64,000 nt of DNA from Tigriopus japonicus (taxonomy: Eukaryota > Arthropoda > Copepoda > Harpacticoida > Harpacticidae). Below are positions 13,897-26,900 of this stretch, piece after piece; position 1 is the stretch's first letter, and the number at the start of each line of letters is the position of its first letter. The DNA lies in assembly GCA_010645155.1 (NCBI GenBank), contig CM021322.1, forward strand, positions 1,470,619 through 1,534,618, written 5' to 3'. Both the position numbers and the translations under genes were made by a program. The notes under the pieces were generated by a model. The model had not been told where the DNA came from and made no database searches. It worked only from the letters and a program-made list of their open reading frames with translations.

Positions 13897-15620
13897 AGAG
13901 TGGAAGAAGCTCCTTGAGGAGGTGACGCCGCGGAGGAATTAATCTGATGTTCTCTCATTTGGACCACGAATTCCACTCCTCGCAATATCATGCATACTAG
14001 ATAAGAGGGTACAATATGTGCTGAAGAAGGACCTCAGAGCAAAGTCGCCCTTTCGAGACTAAATTACAGAATTGTGACACACTCTTCTCTTCATTTCAGC
14101 TCGTCTTGAATGGATTGTTCATTATGCGAAAAGCGAACTCGACGAAAGGAGGAGGAGGGAGAGATTTTATGTTGAACAACCGACCAACGAGAACACCATC
14201 ACAACCAACACCACCGCCGCCATCATCACCATCATGACGGTCATGAAAGAGGAGTTGGCCCTTATAATTAAACGGAATGGAAATCGTTGAAGAAGGCGAG
14301 AGAATTAGCAGTTTAGCTCAACACTCAAAATGCATACTAATGAGATGAGCACTCATCAGCAACAAGTCATATGTAGGACGTCGCTCGTTCCATACCAGAC
14401 TTGAGCCTCATGGTGGACCTGTTTCTAAGACTCTCACTCCTCTTCAATTGGTGTTGTCGATTCTTGACGAATTTTACGAGACACATTTCTCGTTCCAAAC
14501 ATTTCCAATCTTGTTGAAATTGTTCGAGAGAAAAAAAAACCCCTCATCCCCTTTTTTATTCGAGACGCTCGAGTCTGGTCAGTGACACATCCACACACGA
14601 AACAACCACCCCAGGAAAAAATCGATGCACTTTCAAAATCGATCGTTGAAATAATGGAGGAAAGGGAAGAGATGTCCCTTTTACTTTATTGTAGTCGACA
14701 GCAGTGGTGCTTACGGTCTGTACACACACTATGATGAGGGAAGGGGAGTGGAAATTGTCTTTTTTCTCCTTCCATTGCTTATTCTTCTGGTTCTTTCTTG
14801 CGAGCTGGTCCATCTTGAACCAACGTTAGAATCTACACCAGACACCACCACGCTTATCTCAAATTCTCGTTAAAATTTCCCCATCCAAGTTTGCCCAACC
14901 CACCCAAGAGACACAACGACTCATTCAGCTCTGTTTACTCGTGGAAAGTTTTACTTCATTTGCTAACTTGATTAAACTGTGAAGCTCCTCCTGGTGCTTG
15001 GGGGGTTCTTAATGGTTGGCTCAGTGCCTGCTGGTTGGGCGGTTGCTTGGTTGGTTCATATTGCTACAGCACTGCTTGGAACTGGGGGTCTGGCCTTCCT
15101 ACGATGGTGAGCCTGCTGGATGGATGATGATGGTTGGACGGTTGACTCCTCCATCTCATTTGCCTCCAGATCTGTGAAGTCTTGAAATTCCCTCTTCTCT
15201 GGATCTGGACGAGTTGGGGATTAATTTTGAGTTGCTCCAAAACTTCAGCCTTCAAGAGCGTTAAGATATTACTTTGTAACGTCCGTCATAACTAAAATCC
15301 GAAGGGTCTACTATGTACTATATGTATTAAGGGATGGATGGCATGTGGTGTCACAACTGTTGTTGGTGTGACACAACCTGAGATGATCCGGTAAGCTTGA
15401 ACTATCATCAGCGTGGCATAAAACGCCCCTCATTCTCCGTAAAGCATGGCATGGCACAGCTCGCCGTTGTTCCAAAAGAAATTAATAACAAGATTAGAGA
15501 AAGCTGTCTCAAATGAAGACCGAGAGGATGATTCCCCTTCAGACTCAACGAGCTCAATTTTACTGCATTGGCGAACGGACAGGAAAATGAGAAGCAGCAG
15601 CATCATCACTACTCACGACA

Positions 15621-15656
15621 GCAACGACGACAACAACAACAACAACAACAGCAACC
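15621..15656. repeat. (CAA)n trinucleotide repeat
   Basis: gcaacgacgacaacaacaac and onward, about ten CAA-type triplets. Confidence 0.75.
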
Positions 15657-15825
15657 ATTCAAACTGGATTAAAAAACCGAGGGCCAGAGAGAAAGAAAGA
15701 GACAGAGCTTCCAAAACGAAATGAAACGAACCAGGGGACCTCGAGTCAGGAGCGAGAGGGACCGAGGGACAAGCAGGATCTACAGGGACGGAGAGCACAA
15801 ACTTTAGAACTAACTGAACTATGGA

Positions 15826-15868
15826 TGAAAAGAAAGAGAGAGAGAGAGACCGATGGATGGATGGATGA
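15826..15868. repeat. (GA)n-(GGAT)n compound repeat
   Basis: aaagagagagagagagacc followed by gatggatggatggatg. Confidence 0.75.
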
Positions 15869-17477
15869 ATATGTGGAGAATTGGACCATGGCGCCATGAC
15901 CGAGTGTTGTCGTTCCGTCGGGACACCAAATCCCAGGTTCTGGACTCGACTCGGGATAATGTTGTTGGGTTGGGGGTTGAACGAGTGATGATCGAAAAAA
16001 AGAGAAGAAGCCCTTCGCTCTGCAATAATAATAGTAGTAGCAGCAGCACGGCGCATTAAAAAACTCGAGCCAACGACTAATTAAAACAGAACTGGGGTCG
16101 AAATTTCCATCCCCTTGCTTGGCTGGCAGACTCACACTGCTCGAGTTCAGTTTGCACATGGATTCACCATCTCCACTACCCCAACCGAGGGGATGGGGTG
16201 AAAGCGGCAAGCTGCTGGCTCGATCAAAGGAGCCCTTGGGGGAATTTTGTCGCCCATCTAACCACTATGCAGGACAACTTCAACGCTTAACTAGGCTCAG
16301 GATGAGTGGAATGTATTGTATGCATGCAAGAACGCACGCATGCACGCACTCTTGCATTTCTTGAACATGTACAGGATAAGTGAGGGAGATCGTGGACCAT
16401 GGAGTGTCCCATAGAGCTTCACCAGAGAAACGTAATACGTTTTCAAACCAGGAAAAGTTCCACACACGGGGGCTTTTGTCTCTGCTTGAGAATGTAAGAT
16501 GTGCGTACGTGTATATGAAGAATAATGGTGTGGATAGTCCAGAAACTTGCCCACTGTTCTGAAATACTAAAATCCTCTACAGACCCTTCTTTGACTGCCC
16601 GATTCGAAAGAATGAAGACCAAAAAAAAGACCGAGCGATAGCGCGACCCCAGGGGGAAATGTTGATTTTATGCCCCAGATGTGAGGAGTTTCATTTAGGG
16701 GATGGTTTCATACGAGGGGGAAATATTGTCCGAGGCTGTTCGAGGGGAAAATCATGTTTTATGAATGATAATTCAGAGGATTACGGTGGTGGTGGCGATG
16801 GCAGGGCAGGCGCCAAGACTGTGGTCCCTATTCTACTACGCTCTACTCACTGTTTCTAACGCTATTCTATGTGGCTGCTGCCTCTGATACTCATATTGCT
16901 TGTGAGCATCGAGACCAATGGGACCATCCAGACTTTAGCGTCCCAATGGAAGGGAACAAAAAACTTGGAACGTTCCATTAAAGAGACTTTTTGTGGTGTT
17001 GGTGACCAAATGTTTTAGAGAAGGGAGACATGGAGAAAAACTCGCGCTGGAAACCGAACGAAAAGATGCTTTGCCGTATTTGGATGGATCCGGAATTCAG
17101 CGTAATCAAAAGAGCACTTCTTCGTCAAATACGGCGTTTCCTGTGTCTTTGAAAGTTGACAGTATTTCATAATTTTAAACCATGGTGCTTCAACTCAGAT
17201 TGTTTTGACAAGAACGAGTTTCCTGTGAACATTCAACTCGTAATAAGTGCCCATCCGCTTCAAATTTCTTTTCAACCATGCCAACCAACCACCTCAGCTA
17301 TCTACCTATCTTCTCTAATAGATTTTGGAGTTAAGACGAAACAACGGAAATATTTAAGTGATATTATGCTAAATCATCCACCTCAATTGAGACTTGATGC
17401 AATACAGTTTTACTCGTGTTTCAAGAATAATTTCTGGTGAAAGAAAACAATTGCAACGTACTATTGTTCTTGAAGCT

Positions 17478-17483
17478 TTATTT
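17478..17483 (-). promoter_or_regulatory. Candidate poly(A) signal of the CLIP-DM13 gene
   Basis: AATAAA on the minus strand, about 80 bases after the TAG stop at 17560-17562. Position and sequence fit a cleavage and polyadenylation signal, but no transcript supports it here. Confidence 0.45.
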
Positions 17484-17559
17484 TTAAATGTTCCACGTTC
17501 AACAAATGCAAACATGAATATATTCCAACGGAACAATGAGACTGCCGACCCAACGCAAC

Positions 17560-18392
17560 CTAGTAAGCACGCTTTGGCACATCTCTTGGAGGAGGTAAGA
17601 TGACATGTCCAAAATCCAATGAGAATGCCCGACAGTACAATGAAATCCACCTCAAATCATTAGTGGTGACTCCCTCGGGCAAAGTGATCGTCACGTCCTC
17701 GCCTGTGTAGGCTCTCAGAATAGGAACTTGGTCTTCAAATTTATACGCAAGACCGGCTCCAGCGTAATCTTGTGGAACGACGGGAATAGCGTCCTGTACA
17801 TTGGGTGATTGACTCTCTCCCACACCAACGATGAGAAAAGCATCTGGACCCAACCCATCGTACACCATGTTCCTGATGACGATCGTTTTATCGTCGAGGA
17901 ATTCCACCGTTCCAGACAACTCGTGGTAGGTCAATTGGTTGAATTTGAGCATGCCTTGTGGAACGCCCTCTCCAATGACATCAGGGATTTCTAGTCCAGG
18001 ACCATCATCTGAAGTAAACATTTGAAATATGTAAATTTTTTGAATTGTTTGTAGTTACGACCAAGTTGAGCTCGAACTCACCTGATTTGGAGCAACAAAC
18101 GTTGATGCGGGAGGTTAATGAGCCGCACAAGTTGGCCTTGATTTTGTCAAAATGTTGAAGACTTTGGGGATCTCCTTGAGCATTGGCGATTTCTCGTCGA
18201 ACATTTTGGAACTCTGCGCAAAGTTTGAGTGGAACACATTTCTTGTCCTGGGGACATTGTCCTAAAATTGGGATCAGAACTTTCAAATCGTATTTTCACT
18301 CTTTCAACAAAATTGTTAGCAAAAGTGGTCTTACCGGGACTTTGCGAGTGAACAGCACCCAAAAATAGGGTTGTAAGAATGAGAGACTTCAT
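17560..18392 (-). CDS. Secreted CLIP-domain plus DM13-domain protein, complete, 3 exons
   Basis: Exons 18335-18392, 18082-18261 and 17560-18008 join (phases 1 and 1) to 228 aa. Residues 1-16 form a signal peptide (MKSLILTTLFLGAVHS). Exon 2 is a CLIP-type domain with Cys at 22, 28, 34, 65, 75 and 76, ending VCC; CLIP domains usually sit before trypsin-like proteases in arthropod immune and clotting cascades. Exon 3 instead encodes a DM13 domain (about residues 98-217): GTVEFLDDKTIVIRN, YDGLGPDAFLIVG, ITLPEGVTT and RWISLYCRAFSLDFG, including the conserved Cys (C205). DM13 occurs in Skeletor and Knickkopf and is proposed to be a redox domain acting on the extracellular matrix or cuticle. No protease domain follows; a stop comes 11 residues after the DM13 domain. 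Domain calls are firm; function is inferred and could be cuticle-related or immune. Confidence 0.9.
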
Positions 18393-20975
18393 TTTGGTTT
18401 GTATTTCTGGTTTGTTTGAAACTGATCAAATTCACGCAGAGTATTCAAAACTGAGACATCCAAATATCCTTTTTCTTCGGCCCTTGCCCCAAATCTGGTG
18501 GATGGAATTTCTCAGCGGAAGGAAGAAAAACCCGAATGAGGTCGGTACGGACCGGTCGAGAAATCGACGCTGACCTCTTATCTTGGAAGAGCTCTGGGTT
18601 TGGGCCAAGCGAGTGGTTGCTGAGTGGTTGTACCGGCTACGTTTGATTATATGTCTACTACAGTCCCTCTGCCAGCATTTATGTAGTCAGAAATACGCGT
18701 GACCACCTTTCCATGGTGAGTGGATCTGCCAGTAAAGGTAGTACAATCCAGTTTATCTTCCTTGCCATGACAAAAAATATGCAGTTTTTAGGCCCACTGT
18801 CTCCAAGTTGACGGACCATATTCACAGGTGAAATTCACGGCACCAGAGCCACCAGTCCTGGTAGATTGAATGGTTCTAAGTGTCCAATGAACTCTGTCGT
18901 TCGAACGGGGGAAATTCTTGACATCAGTTAGGAGGGCAGTGTTTGTCGCACGAGGGGCATTTTGGCAATGAGATAATTTTTTGAAAAGTACATTTTGAAA
19001 CAATAGTTTTAGGCCTGAAAACAGTGTTGACTAATCTAGGATTCTTTTTGGACGGCCAAGAATGACCAAAAATGTGTCTATCACTTTCCAACTGAATCGA
19101 CTAAGTGAATCAAAAGTTATGCGTTCAGGCATGAGAAGATACGAAGTGAACTCTTCTTGCACGATCTTGGAACAAGCAAATTAAGAAATTCAGGTTGGGC
19201 CTGCTCTTGCCTGAACTTGAAAGGGGGATGGATAACTTTGGCCTTTATTGTTCAATTTAAAATTAAAACGTAAACTTTGTGAGGTCCAAACCGCCGTTCA
19301 AAAAAAGATAAAGACAAGTTTCTGATTCAAATCAGAGTTTCAAATTTTCTTGATGGTCAGCTGACTTTTTCTTTGAAAAAGTCAATGATCCAATTTAGTG
19401 TATATGAATTGATATATAACTAATTAGAGAAAGCCAATTTTTGACACCATGTTTATGTAATTCATTCCTAGTGTAATTGGGTAATGTAGATAATCAACCT
19501 TTGAAAACAAAAGATTGACGAACATTGTCGCAAAATTGACCAAAATCAAGTACGTTAAAATATAAATAAATTCGCTTAATAGATTTCCAAAAATGGATTT
19601 CCACATTGTCAAAGTAGAGCATTTGACAATTTGGTAGCCAAGTCGTTCTTTTACAAATCCTTGATTTGAAGTAGATCTGCGAAATCAAAATACTTCAAAT
19701 TTCCGTGTAATCTCCGTCATCAGCCATTTTCATCCATTAACTTGACACGAAAACGCGACGATGTTATTCAAGCAATTTTGAACGCCATGTCAAAAGCGCG
19801 ACCAAGACTCCTTTTAATGCACTTGTCCTCCTCATACGAGAGGCACATTTTATTTCAAATGTTTTGCCTCCCCAGCAGGTCATGTGATCCAAGTTCACTT
19901 CCGTGTCATGTGGCCAACTTTAGTCCCGACTCACCGATGAATGAGAAGAGGCGTTTACGATGGACAAATAAAGTCCAACACAACTTCAGCCTAATTGTAA
20001 GGGACAAATACGGGTAGCTCGAGAAAGAGCAGGTTTACTTCAATACTGCGGCATTGGAGGATTCGGTTTGATCGATGGCAAAAGTGGAACACCTACTACC
20101 TCCAACATCACTGTCCAATATTGATATGTGGTGAAATATGTAGAAATATAAAAGAGACATTTCGAAGAAATACCAACATAAAAATGATCGATCAGTTTTG
20201 AAATTTTGAATCTTTGTTCAATCTTCACACATTTGACGTTTCACAGGAGTCGGTTCTAGACCAAATCAGTTTTAAAGGTATACAGAAAGCATCACAAACG
20301 ACTCCAATCCCCACCGAAAGTGGACACTACGCACAAGCGGACTAGTCAAACAAATGACCTTAAGTTTCTTTTTTCAAGCCACCTCCACTCCAATCTTGTT
20401 TTTTTACCTTCCCAAACTGGTCAACCTTCAAACATAATTTTTATCCGTATCGTAATAAAACTTTGGATCGTCGAGCGTGTCAAGTCGCAAAAAAACCGTT
20501 TGAGGAAATTAACACCTGATCCGGAGACGAAAAGTCAATTTTATTGCACTAAATTTTGTTGATCTGCATTATGTAATTAAAATATACGTCGGCGCTCGGC
20601 AATAATTTGTTCATTTGATCAGACTAGGAGAAAATTTGAAGACGCAGCATAGTAAAATCATTATGCTCATAGGGGAGAAAAGGTTGGCAAATTCTAGCAC
20701 GTTTTGGCAATATTTTTTGAGACCAATTGGAGAAAGGGGATTGATTCCCTGTCCTCAACCTTTTAGATTTGAGACTACAGGTCCTAAGATTCAGAATGTT
20801 TCATGACAGCGGGTTTTAAATCTCATTCATGGCAAGACTAGGTCATCGTAATGACTTGAGGGAAGAGAAATGCGCTGAGATATGCTTAGTGCAGTCATTG
20901 GAAACGCTACCGTTAAGTCATAGCCCAGCCGTAATACTGTACTGTCTACATACAGTACACAACTCTTTGGGTTCT
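18393..20975. other. Intergenic region between CLIP-DM13 gene and PLOD
   Basis: No supported gene. A short minus-strand frame at 18788-19003 ends in protein-like sequence but has no family match I can name. AATAAA-type signals on the minus strand near 20540 could serve the PLOD transcript. Confidence 0.5.
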
Positions 20976-23900
20976 TTAAGGGTCAATAAAGGAGATCATA
21001 ATGTAACGTGTTCCATTGGTGGTCTCCAATCCCTCGTGGTAGTGGGTCAATCGCCCGGGATGCATCAACATCCAGCCTTTTCGGGTGCCCGGGATCGAGC
21101 AATCGTATCGGATGAACCGACATCCGCCTCCCGTGTAATCAATGCCGGCATTGTTCAACGCGATATTAATGGTGTAAGTCGAGGCATCGTGGTGAGGCCG
21201 AAGTGAAGGCTGCTCATCTGGCCGATAGCGAACCACAAAGTTCATGATGGAGCGAGGAGGCTACAAAAAGAGGGATCACAAAAGTTAGTTAGTTAATGCT
21301 CTGGAGGATCCAAGTGAGGTAGTTCCAACACTGGCAAAAAGAGGGAAAAGACAGAAGATGAAAGGAAAGAAAGAACTAAGGAAAGAACATGGTGGCCTTT
21401 TTTCGGACGCTCGGTAAACAAGCATGAACATCACGCAGGCACACATACAAGAGGATTAAGAACACGTGGAACACCAAAAAAGCACCATGAAAGGGCAGAG
21501 GTTTTTTAAGGCAAGCAAAAGATCAATGAGGTGCTGAGCCCTAATCCGTGAGTAAGAGGTTAACAAGTTATCTTTACGTCGCTGTTATAGCCAATGAATT
21601 GACTCTCCACCAATGGTTTGACGTAGAGGCGCAAGAACTCCAGCCACTGATCATCCATACCAATTTGCCGCATATGGATATCCCGGGTAGGAACAGCCTC
21701 ATAGCCGCCTTCAATTCTCTGGTCCTGAAATTTCAAGGATCAAGCTACATGGAAACGGAGTCGATCGGTTAGATGTAGTTGGACATGAACCAAGGAAATG
21801 ATTAGCAACGAAATCAATCATGTTGGAACAGCCTCGGGGTAGACACAAACAGTCGGTTCGATTGAACTTGCATAGGTAATTACATACGGAATGTAAATAT
21901 CCGGTAAAAACAGCCTCTTGTAATGGGCGGACGTAGAGGTTGAGAAAGCGTAGCCATTCCTTCTCATAACCAATTTGGTTCATATGAATATCTCGGGTGG
22001 GAACGTTCTCGTAACCACCCTCCAAGCGAGAATCCTGGAAGTTGCGTTCGGTTTTAGGACAGCAATTTCAAAGCGGACCATGGGTGTTGTTGCCCTTGAA
22101 AGTCAAGTTCATGCATGGTTTTAAGAACTTTTAAGAACTTGCGCAATTTGAGAAACTGTGAAATGGGCTTTCATTTGAACAAGTTTATGAATCTATGTTT
22201 TGTAAGTATTGTTCTTTCATGAATCTTAACTGGATTGGCAAATAATCTGCAAGTCCTTTATTCAGCCGCTATTCATCAACAAATTTTTTATTAATTTTTG
22301 TTGCGAAAATTTAGTTCTTCGCCCCTCAATTGAGGATTTTTCAAATTCATTGACCTTTCATCAAATTTTAGGATTGCTTTCAAAATGTATTTGCATTTTT
22401 TTTTTTCTTTTTGATAAAGCTGCAATATTTTTTGAGAAGGTCATTTAAAACTAAACCAATAATTATATTACATTAAAGTACATTGATGTGCTGAAATCAA
22501 AAAGTTTGCTTCGTTTATCAATCGTGTTCTTAGCTCATAAATACTCACGTCGTTGGATCCATCGGACCATTTTCCAAAATTTTCCATTTCCTCGACCAAC
22601 TCATCTGCAAATCTTTCTGTGACAATTGGAAACCAATACACATCAGGGCAAGGTTGTTGAATTTCGGCGTCTTCCTCCAAACTTTGTGAATAATTAGGAT
22701 GAAGGTATCTGAAACGGAAGGACGACTCAATCAAAAACCTGTTTACCGATCAAATTCCATGTTAGTTAACAATTAACTTGCCTCGCCTCCCAATCCAATT
22801 GATTATTGGCAATTTCCCAGAGCTCATTGTGCAAGTGGGTGATTTCAAACTCATCGGAATTAATCAAGTGACCCCAATCCAGGCGGTTGCTCACATAAAA
22901 GAAGATGTCTTTATCCCGGAGACTTTGGCAGAATGCCATATCGGGGTCCATGAGTTTATTGATGAAAGTTGGCCGAGTGTCGGGGTTTTCAATCAGGGAC
23001 CCTTGGATAAGATAGCACGACGAGATAAAGGGAACGTTCCACAATCCACGACGAGAGTTTTGGACAATATCCATGTAATCCGTGGAACGAGCGTAGAAAC
23101 CTGAAAACATACCATTTATTAACTGATGATAATTAGAGACTGGAAACAATTAATGCTGCACATAAAAATCATTTTTCTATCTCGAAGGTGGTCTAGGTCA
23201 TTTGCTATTTAATTTAAGTTTTCAAAAAAAATAATAATAATCCATTGCTGGAATTACATGTTCGATGTCAATAAAAAATGTCGGAAGTGTCTCGAAACCA
23301 TTTGAGAAAAATGGCAAAAAACTTCAAGTTATTCCCTTAACCGCAAGGGTCAAATAGGAACTCGAAAATCTAAATTTTGAAATTTGATTTTTCAACAAAA
23401 ATTAGCGAAACTAAAATATTTTGAGTCTTCAATCAGTTTTCATTATTTATCAAGGATGACAAGGAGGATAAAGATTAAAAGGGGAAACTTTTTGCAATAT
23501 TCTTCCTTTCTTTCCTTATTTTATAATAAAAATGCGATTTATTTTTCTTTTTCAACTTCATATGCAGAATGGATTGAGTAAAAAAAATCTTTCATGATCA
23601 AAACATGTAATGTTTTCATGTGAAGCCCAAGTTGAAATTCAGACATTCCCCATTACAATTCAATGACCTTTTGGGACCAAGTACTTTACAAAATATGATT
23701 CGGGACAAATCTACGTTACCTAATGAACGAATGCTTGATTAAAGCTACATTTGAGAATAATTGACCCAATATGACTCACCTTCAGGTGTCAGTGCTCCCC
23801 AATAATTAGACCAAGCCTTGAAAGGACGAACCAGGAGTGGTGCGATGACTTTCCGATTTTGTTCAATGAGTAATTTCAGAACATTGACATTGTCCAAATG

Positions 23901-26900
23901 AGCATCTCCATCCACGGAGAACAAGTAATCGCATTTCACATCGAGACATTTCTTGATTCCGTGCTCTCGTGCATGCCATTCCTTCTTATTTTGATCGGGA
24001 GTCCAAACCTCGATGGAATGATATTGATCTTCGGGTTTCTCAGCGGACAAAAGCTTTTTGAACTGTTCCACGTGTTTTGTGTGATATTCGGCACTGTTGT
24101 AGATGAAGAGATCGATTTTGTTACGAGGATAGGCCAAAGCAAATATTTTGGTGAAATATTCTTCCAAAAACGGAGTAGGGCGGGTGATATAAATGGCCAG
24201 AACCACTTGAGGTACTTCTAGTAAGGCTTTAAATTCGAGGTTATCCTCCCAGCAAGAGGTACATTGATCATCTTGGTTCCAAGCCAAGGCCAAATAGTTG
24301 CCTAAAGAATTCAGAATCCTTTTTGATGGGCCATTTCCATGGATGACTAGAGGAGTGGTATCGTATTTGTTGTTCTGAAGGAATGGGATGCTTTCCTTGA
24401 ATTGAAGCTCGACATCACCTGCAACGAAGAAAATATGTTTTTGCAAACATTTCCTTTCTTGGCAATTTTCAATTTTTACACCCTTCGCACTTTTTCAGGA
24501 AAACTTACTTCTTACAATTTAAAAGCCGGAGGAACAAAAAATGTAGCAGTTCGTTGAGTACATTAAGTATTTCTGGTGGAGACCATTTGTAAAACAAAAA
24601 AAAATTCCCGTGATTGTTTAAAAGTTTCATAAAATTTATTTTCAAGAAAAACGAAAATGGTATTTGATGTGCATCAAATTTACACATTTCATAATATCCT
24701 GCAGAAGTTGGGAAATCCTTACGAATGTAAGTGACAAATACCTTGTTTAACATTTCTACTCTATCATCATCATTAGAGCAGACGAAAATATTTAATTAAA
24801 TATGAAAATATTTAATTTAAATATTTTACCGTATTGAGCACTATTTTAATATTTGGGCTTTTTCTTCCAAAACTAAAGGAAAATTCCCTTTATTTCTTTT
24901 AATTATATAATCATCATGATTTCCGCATATCATTTGAAATATTGGCAAACAATCTGACCTTCCCAAAACAATATTTTCAAATATCTACCTTTTTTAATTA
25001 TGGAGCCAATTTTTGAGGTGAATAGTCAACAACTAAATTGGGAAAGTATTCTGCGTGGGAAAGACATATTTGGTCGATTTGGCCTTGAAAATTACATTAA
25101 CGGATTTGAATCTAGAGAAGAAAAGCACAGCTCCAACCAAAAGAAAACTTGGGAAAATCTGGGTTGAATGTTCAACCAAATCTTAGCCAATAACATTTGA
25201 TGAAATCTAGGGTAAAAATAAAGACTGTCAAGAATAACCAATTTTCACTACATGGTATGAATGTTTTCCACCACAGATTTGTCTACCTGCATTTTCGTCG
25301 TTGTAAAATTTTCATCAAAAAATCGGATTTTGAATACAGAAGAAGCACTAAAAATACCAATTTATTTCCCCTGAATACCTACAAATTTAAATATTTTTTA
25401 AAAATTTGGGTGCTTTTTAAATACTTTCTTAAATATTTTGATGTTTTTTCCTTAAATATTATTTAAATATTTGGCCTTGAAAATTAAATATTTTCGGCCG
25501 CTCTAATCATCATTATTGTTATCAATCTTTCGCCTTTTTAAAAAAATATACTTTCCAGCACACTTACCAACGGCTCCATTCAGATTTTGAAAGATTTTCG
25601 AGGTGTGGTCCAATTTCATTCCGAATTTCTCTCGCAGTTCTGGATCGACGTAAATCTCGGAATAGTACAACTGATCATCGTCCAAATTCTCCACAACTTT
25701 GTGATTGACCATTTCATAGAGGTTCTTGCCATAGCCGATGAACCCGCCGGAATTGAGAAATCGTTGTCCTTTTTCGACCGATGGATATTGGTCTTTCAGT
25801 TCGGCCTTGGGCCAACAAAAGTCCTCCGCCCCAAAAACGATTTTAGCATCGAAGCTCTTGAACTTTTCTACAATATCTTCGGCGTTGCCAGCAATGATAA
25901 CATCATAGCTGTCGGTGAAGAGGATGATGACATCTTCCTTATCTTTGTATTCCTCTAATTCTTTCTTCAACAGGTTCACTTTGAAGCCACCTCCGGGGTA
26001 ATTCATGTCACCCCCTTCCCATTTTTCACCCATTCCCAGGACCTTGAAAAAAATGTTTTTTACATTGATTTGGACACATATTTAAAAAAAATCAATTTTG
26101 ATATTGACACTTCGTATATTAATCTGAGCAATGTTTAGATAAGTTTACTTTGGGAGACATTCAAGAAAAACCGTCGTTTCATGCTTTTTTGTAAAATAAG
26201 CTCACAACTAAAAGTGAACTCCAGAAAATCAGTGCTTTGATGTCGGAAATGACAAGCCTTACGTGTATCAAGTAAATAATGTGACAAGGTTACCTAGTTT
26301 TGTTTTTATTTCTATTTGTTTTCAAAAAAGGTCCCAAAGATTGTGCCAAAAAGGCTTTAAGACTATTGCTTAAAAAATCACCTTAATCGATTTCGTCAAC
26401 TTTTTCTTCATGCTCAAAATAGCGCTTCCAAAAAAAAAAGACAATAAAGGCAAATTTTGCCCTTCCACTATAATGATTCTACACTGATCGTTATCAGGTG
26501 CAATAATGACATAATTTTGTCTTCCAAGGTCGATTAGACAAGAGGCTTGTGTGACAAATCCTTTGAAAAAAAACTGCGCTGATGCACATTGAAACTTGCT
26601 GTCCAGTCTCTGCTTGATGCTTCCAAAGGACATCCATCCCAAAGCACATCCAGTTCGATATTCAGGTTTACTGTCACTAGCTGTGACGCCAGGTTAATTG
26701 GAGGAGAAGAACAGTTAGAAAAAGTTTCACTCTCAGCTTGCTCCAAAATGAATTGAAGTAGCTGGTCGACAACGAGTTTGAAAGTTTGAAAGGTTAGCAT
26801 CGATCAGTGGAAAGTGTTCTTTTACTAAAGCATCCTCCCGTTCTTTTACCAAAATCAACCAGGTTTCTCATTAAAGGGGGGAGCATTCCTTAGGAGTAGG

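Larger units (their letters stand above)
1..17477. other. Gene-free stretch
   Basis: I see no exon here that joins to a recognisable protein. The open frames are short, overlap on both strands and follow simple repeats. Tetra- and trinucleotide arrays are frequent; a 10-bp inverted pair gccgtatttg/caaatacggc lies at 17073-17082 and 17126-17135. It may be intergenic, or an intron or regulatory region of a gene lying outside the window. Confidence 0.55.

Noticed and set aside
15064..15255. Minus-strand frames that could be a C-terminal exon
   Set aside because: Two frames look equally plausible and neither has a clear acceptor or known similarity.
18788..19003. Minus-strand frame ending GAVNFTCEYGPSTWRQ
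   Set aside because: It looks somewhat protein-like, but no family, acceptor or partner exon could be identified.
25197..25466. 89-codon frame inside the intronic MITE as a transposase piece
   Set aside because: AT-rich Lys/Phe-biased sequence with no transposase motif; the element is non-coding.
26370..26800. Two overlapping minus-strand frames in PLOD intron 2, considered as a transposase remnant or extra exon
   Set aside because: No recognisable motif, and PLOD exons 2 and 3 already join in frame with the expected protein alignment.
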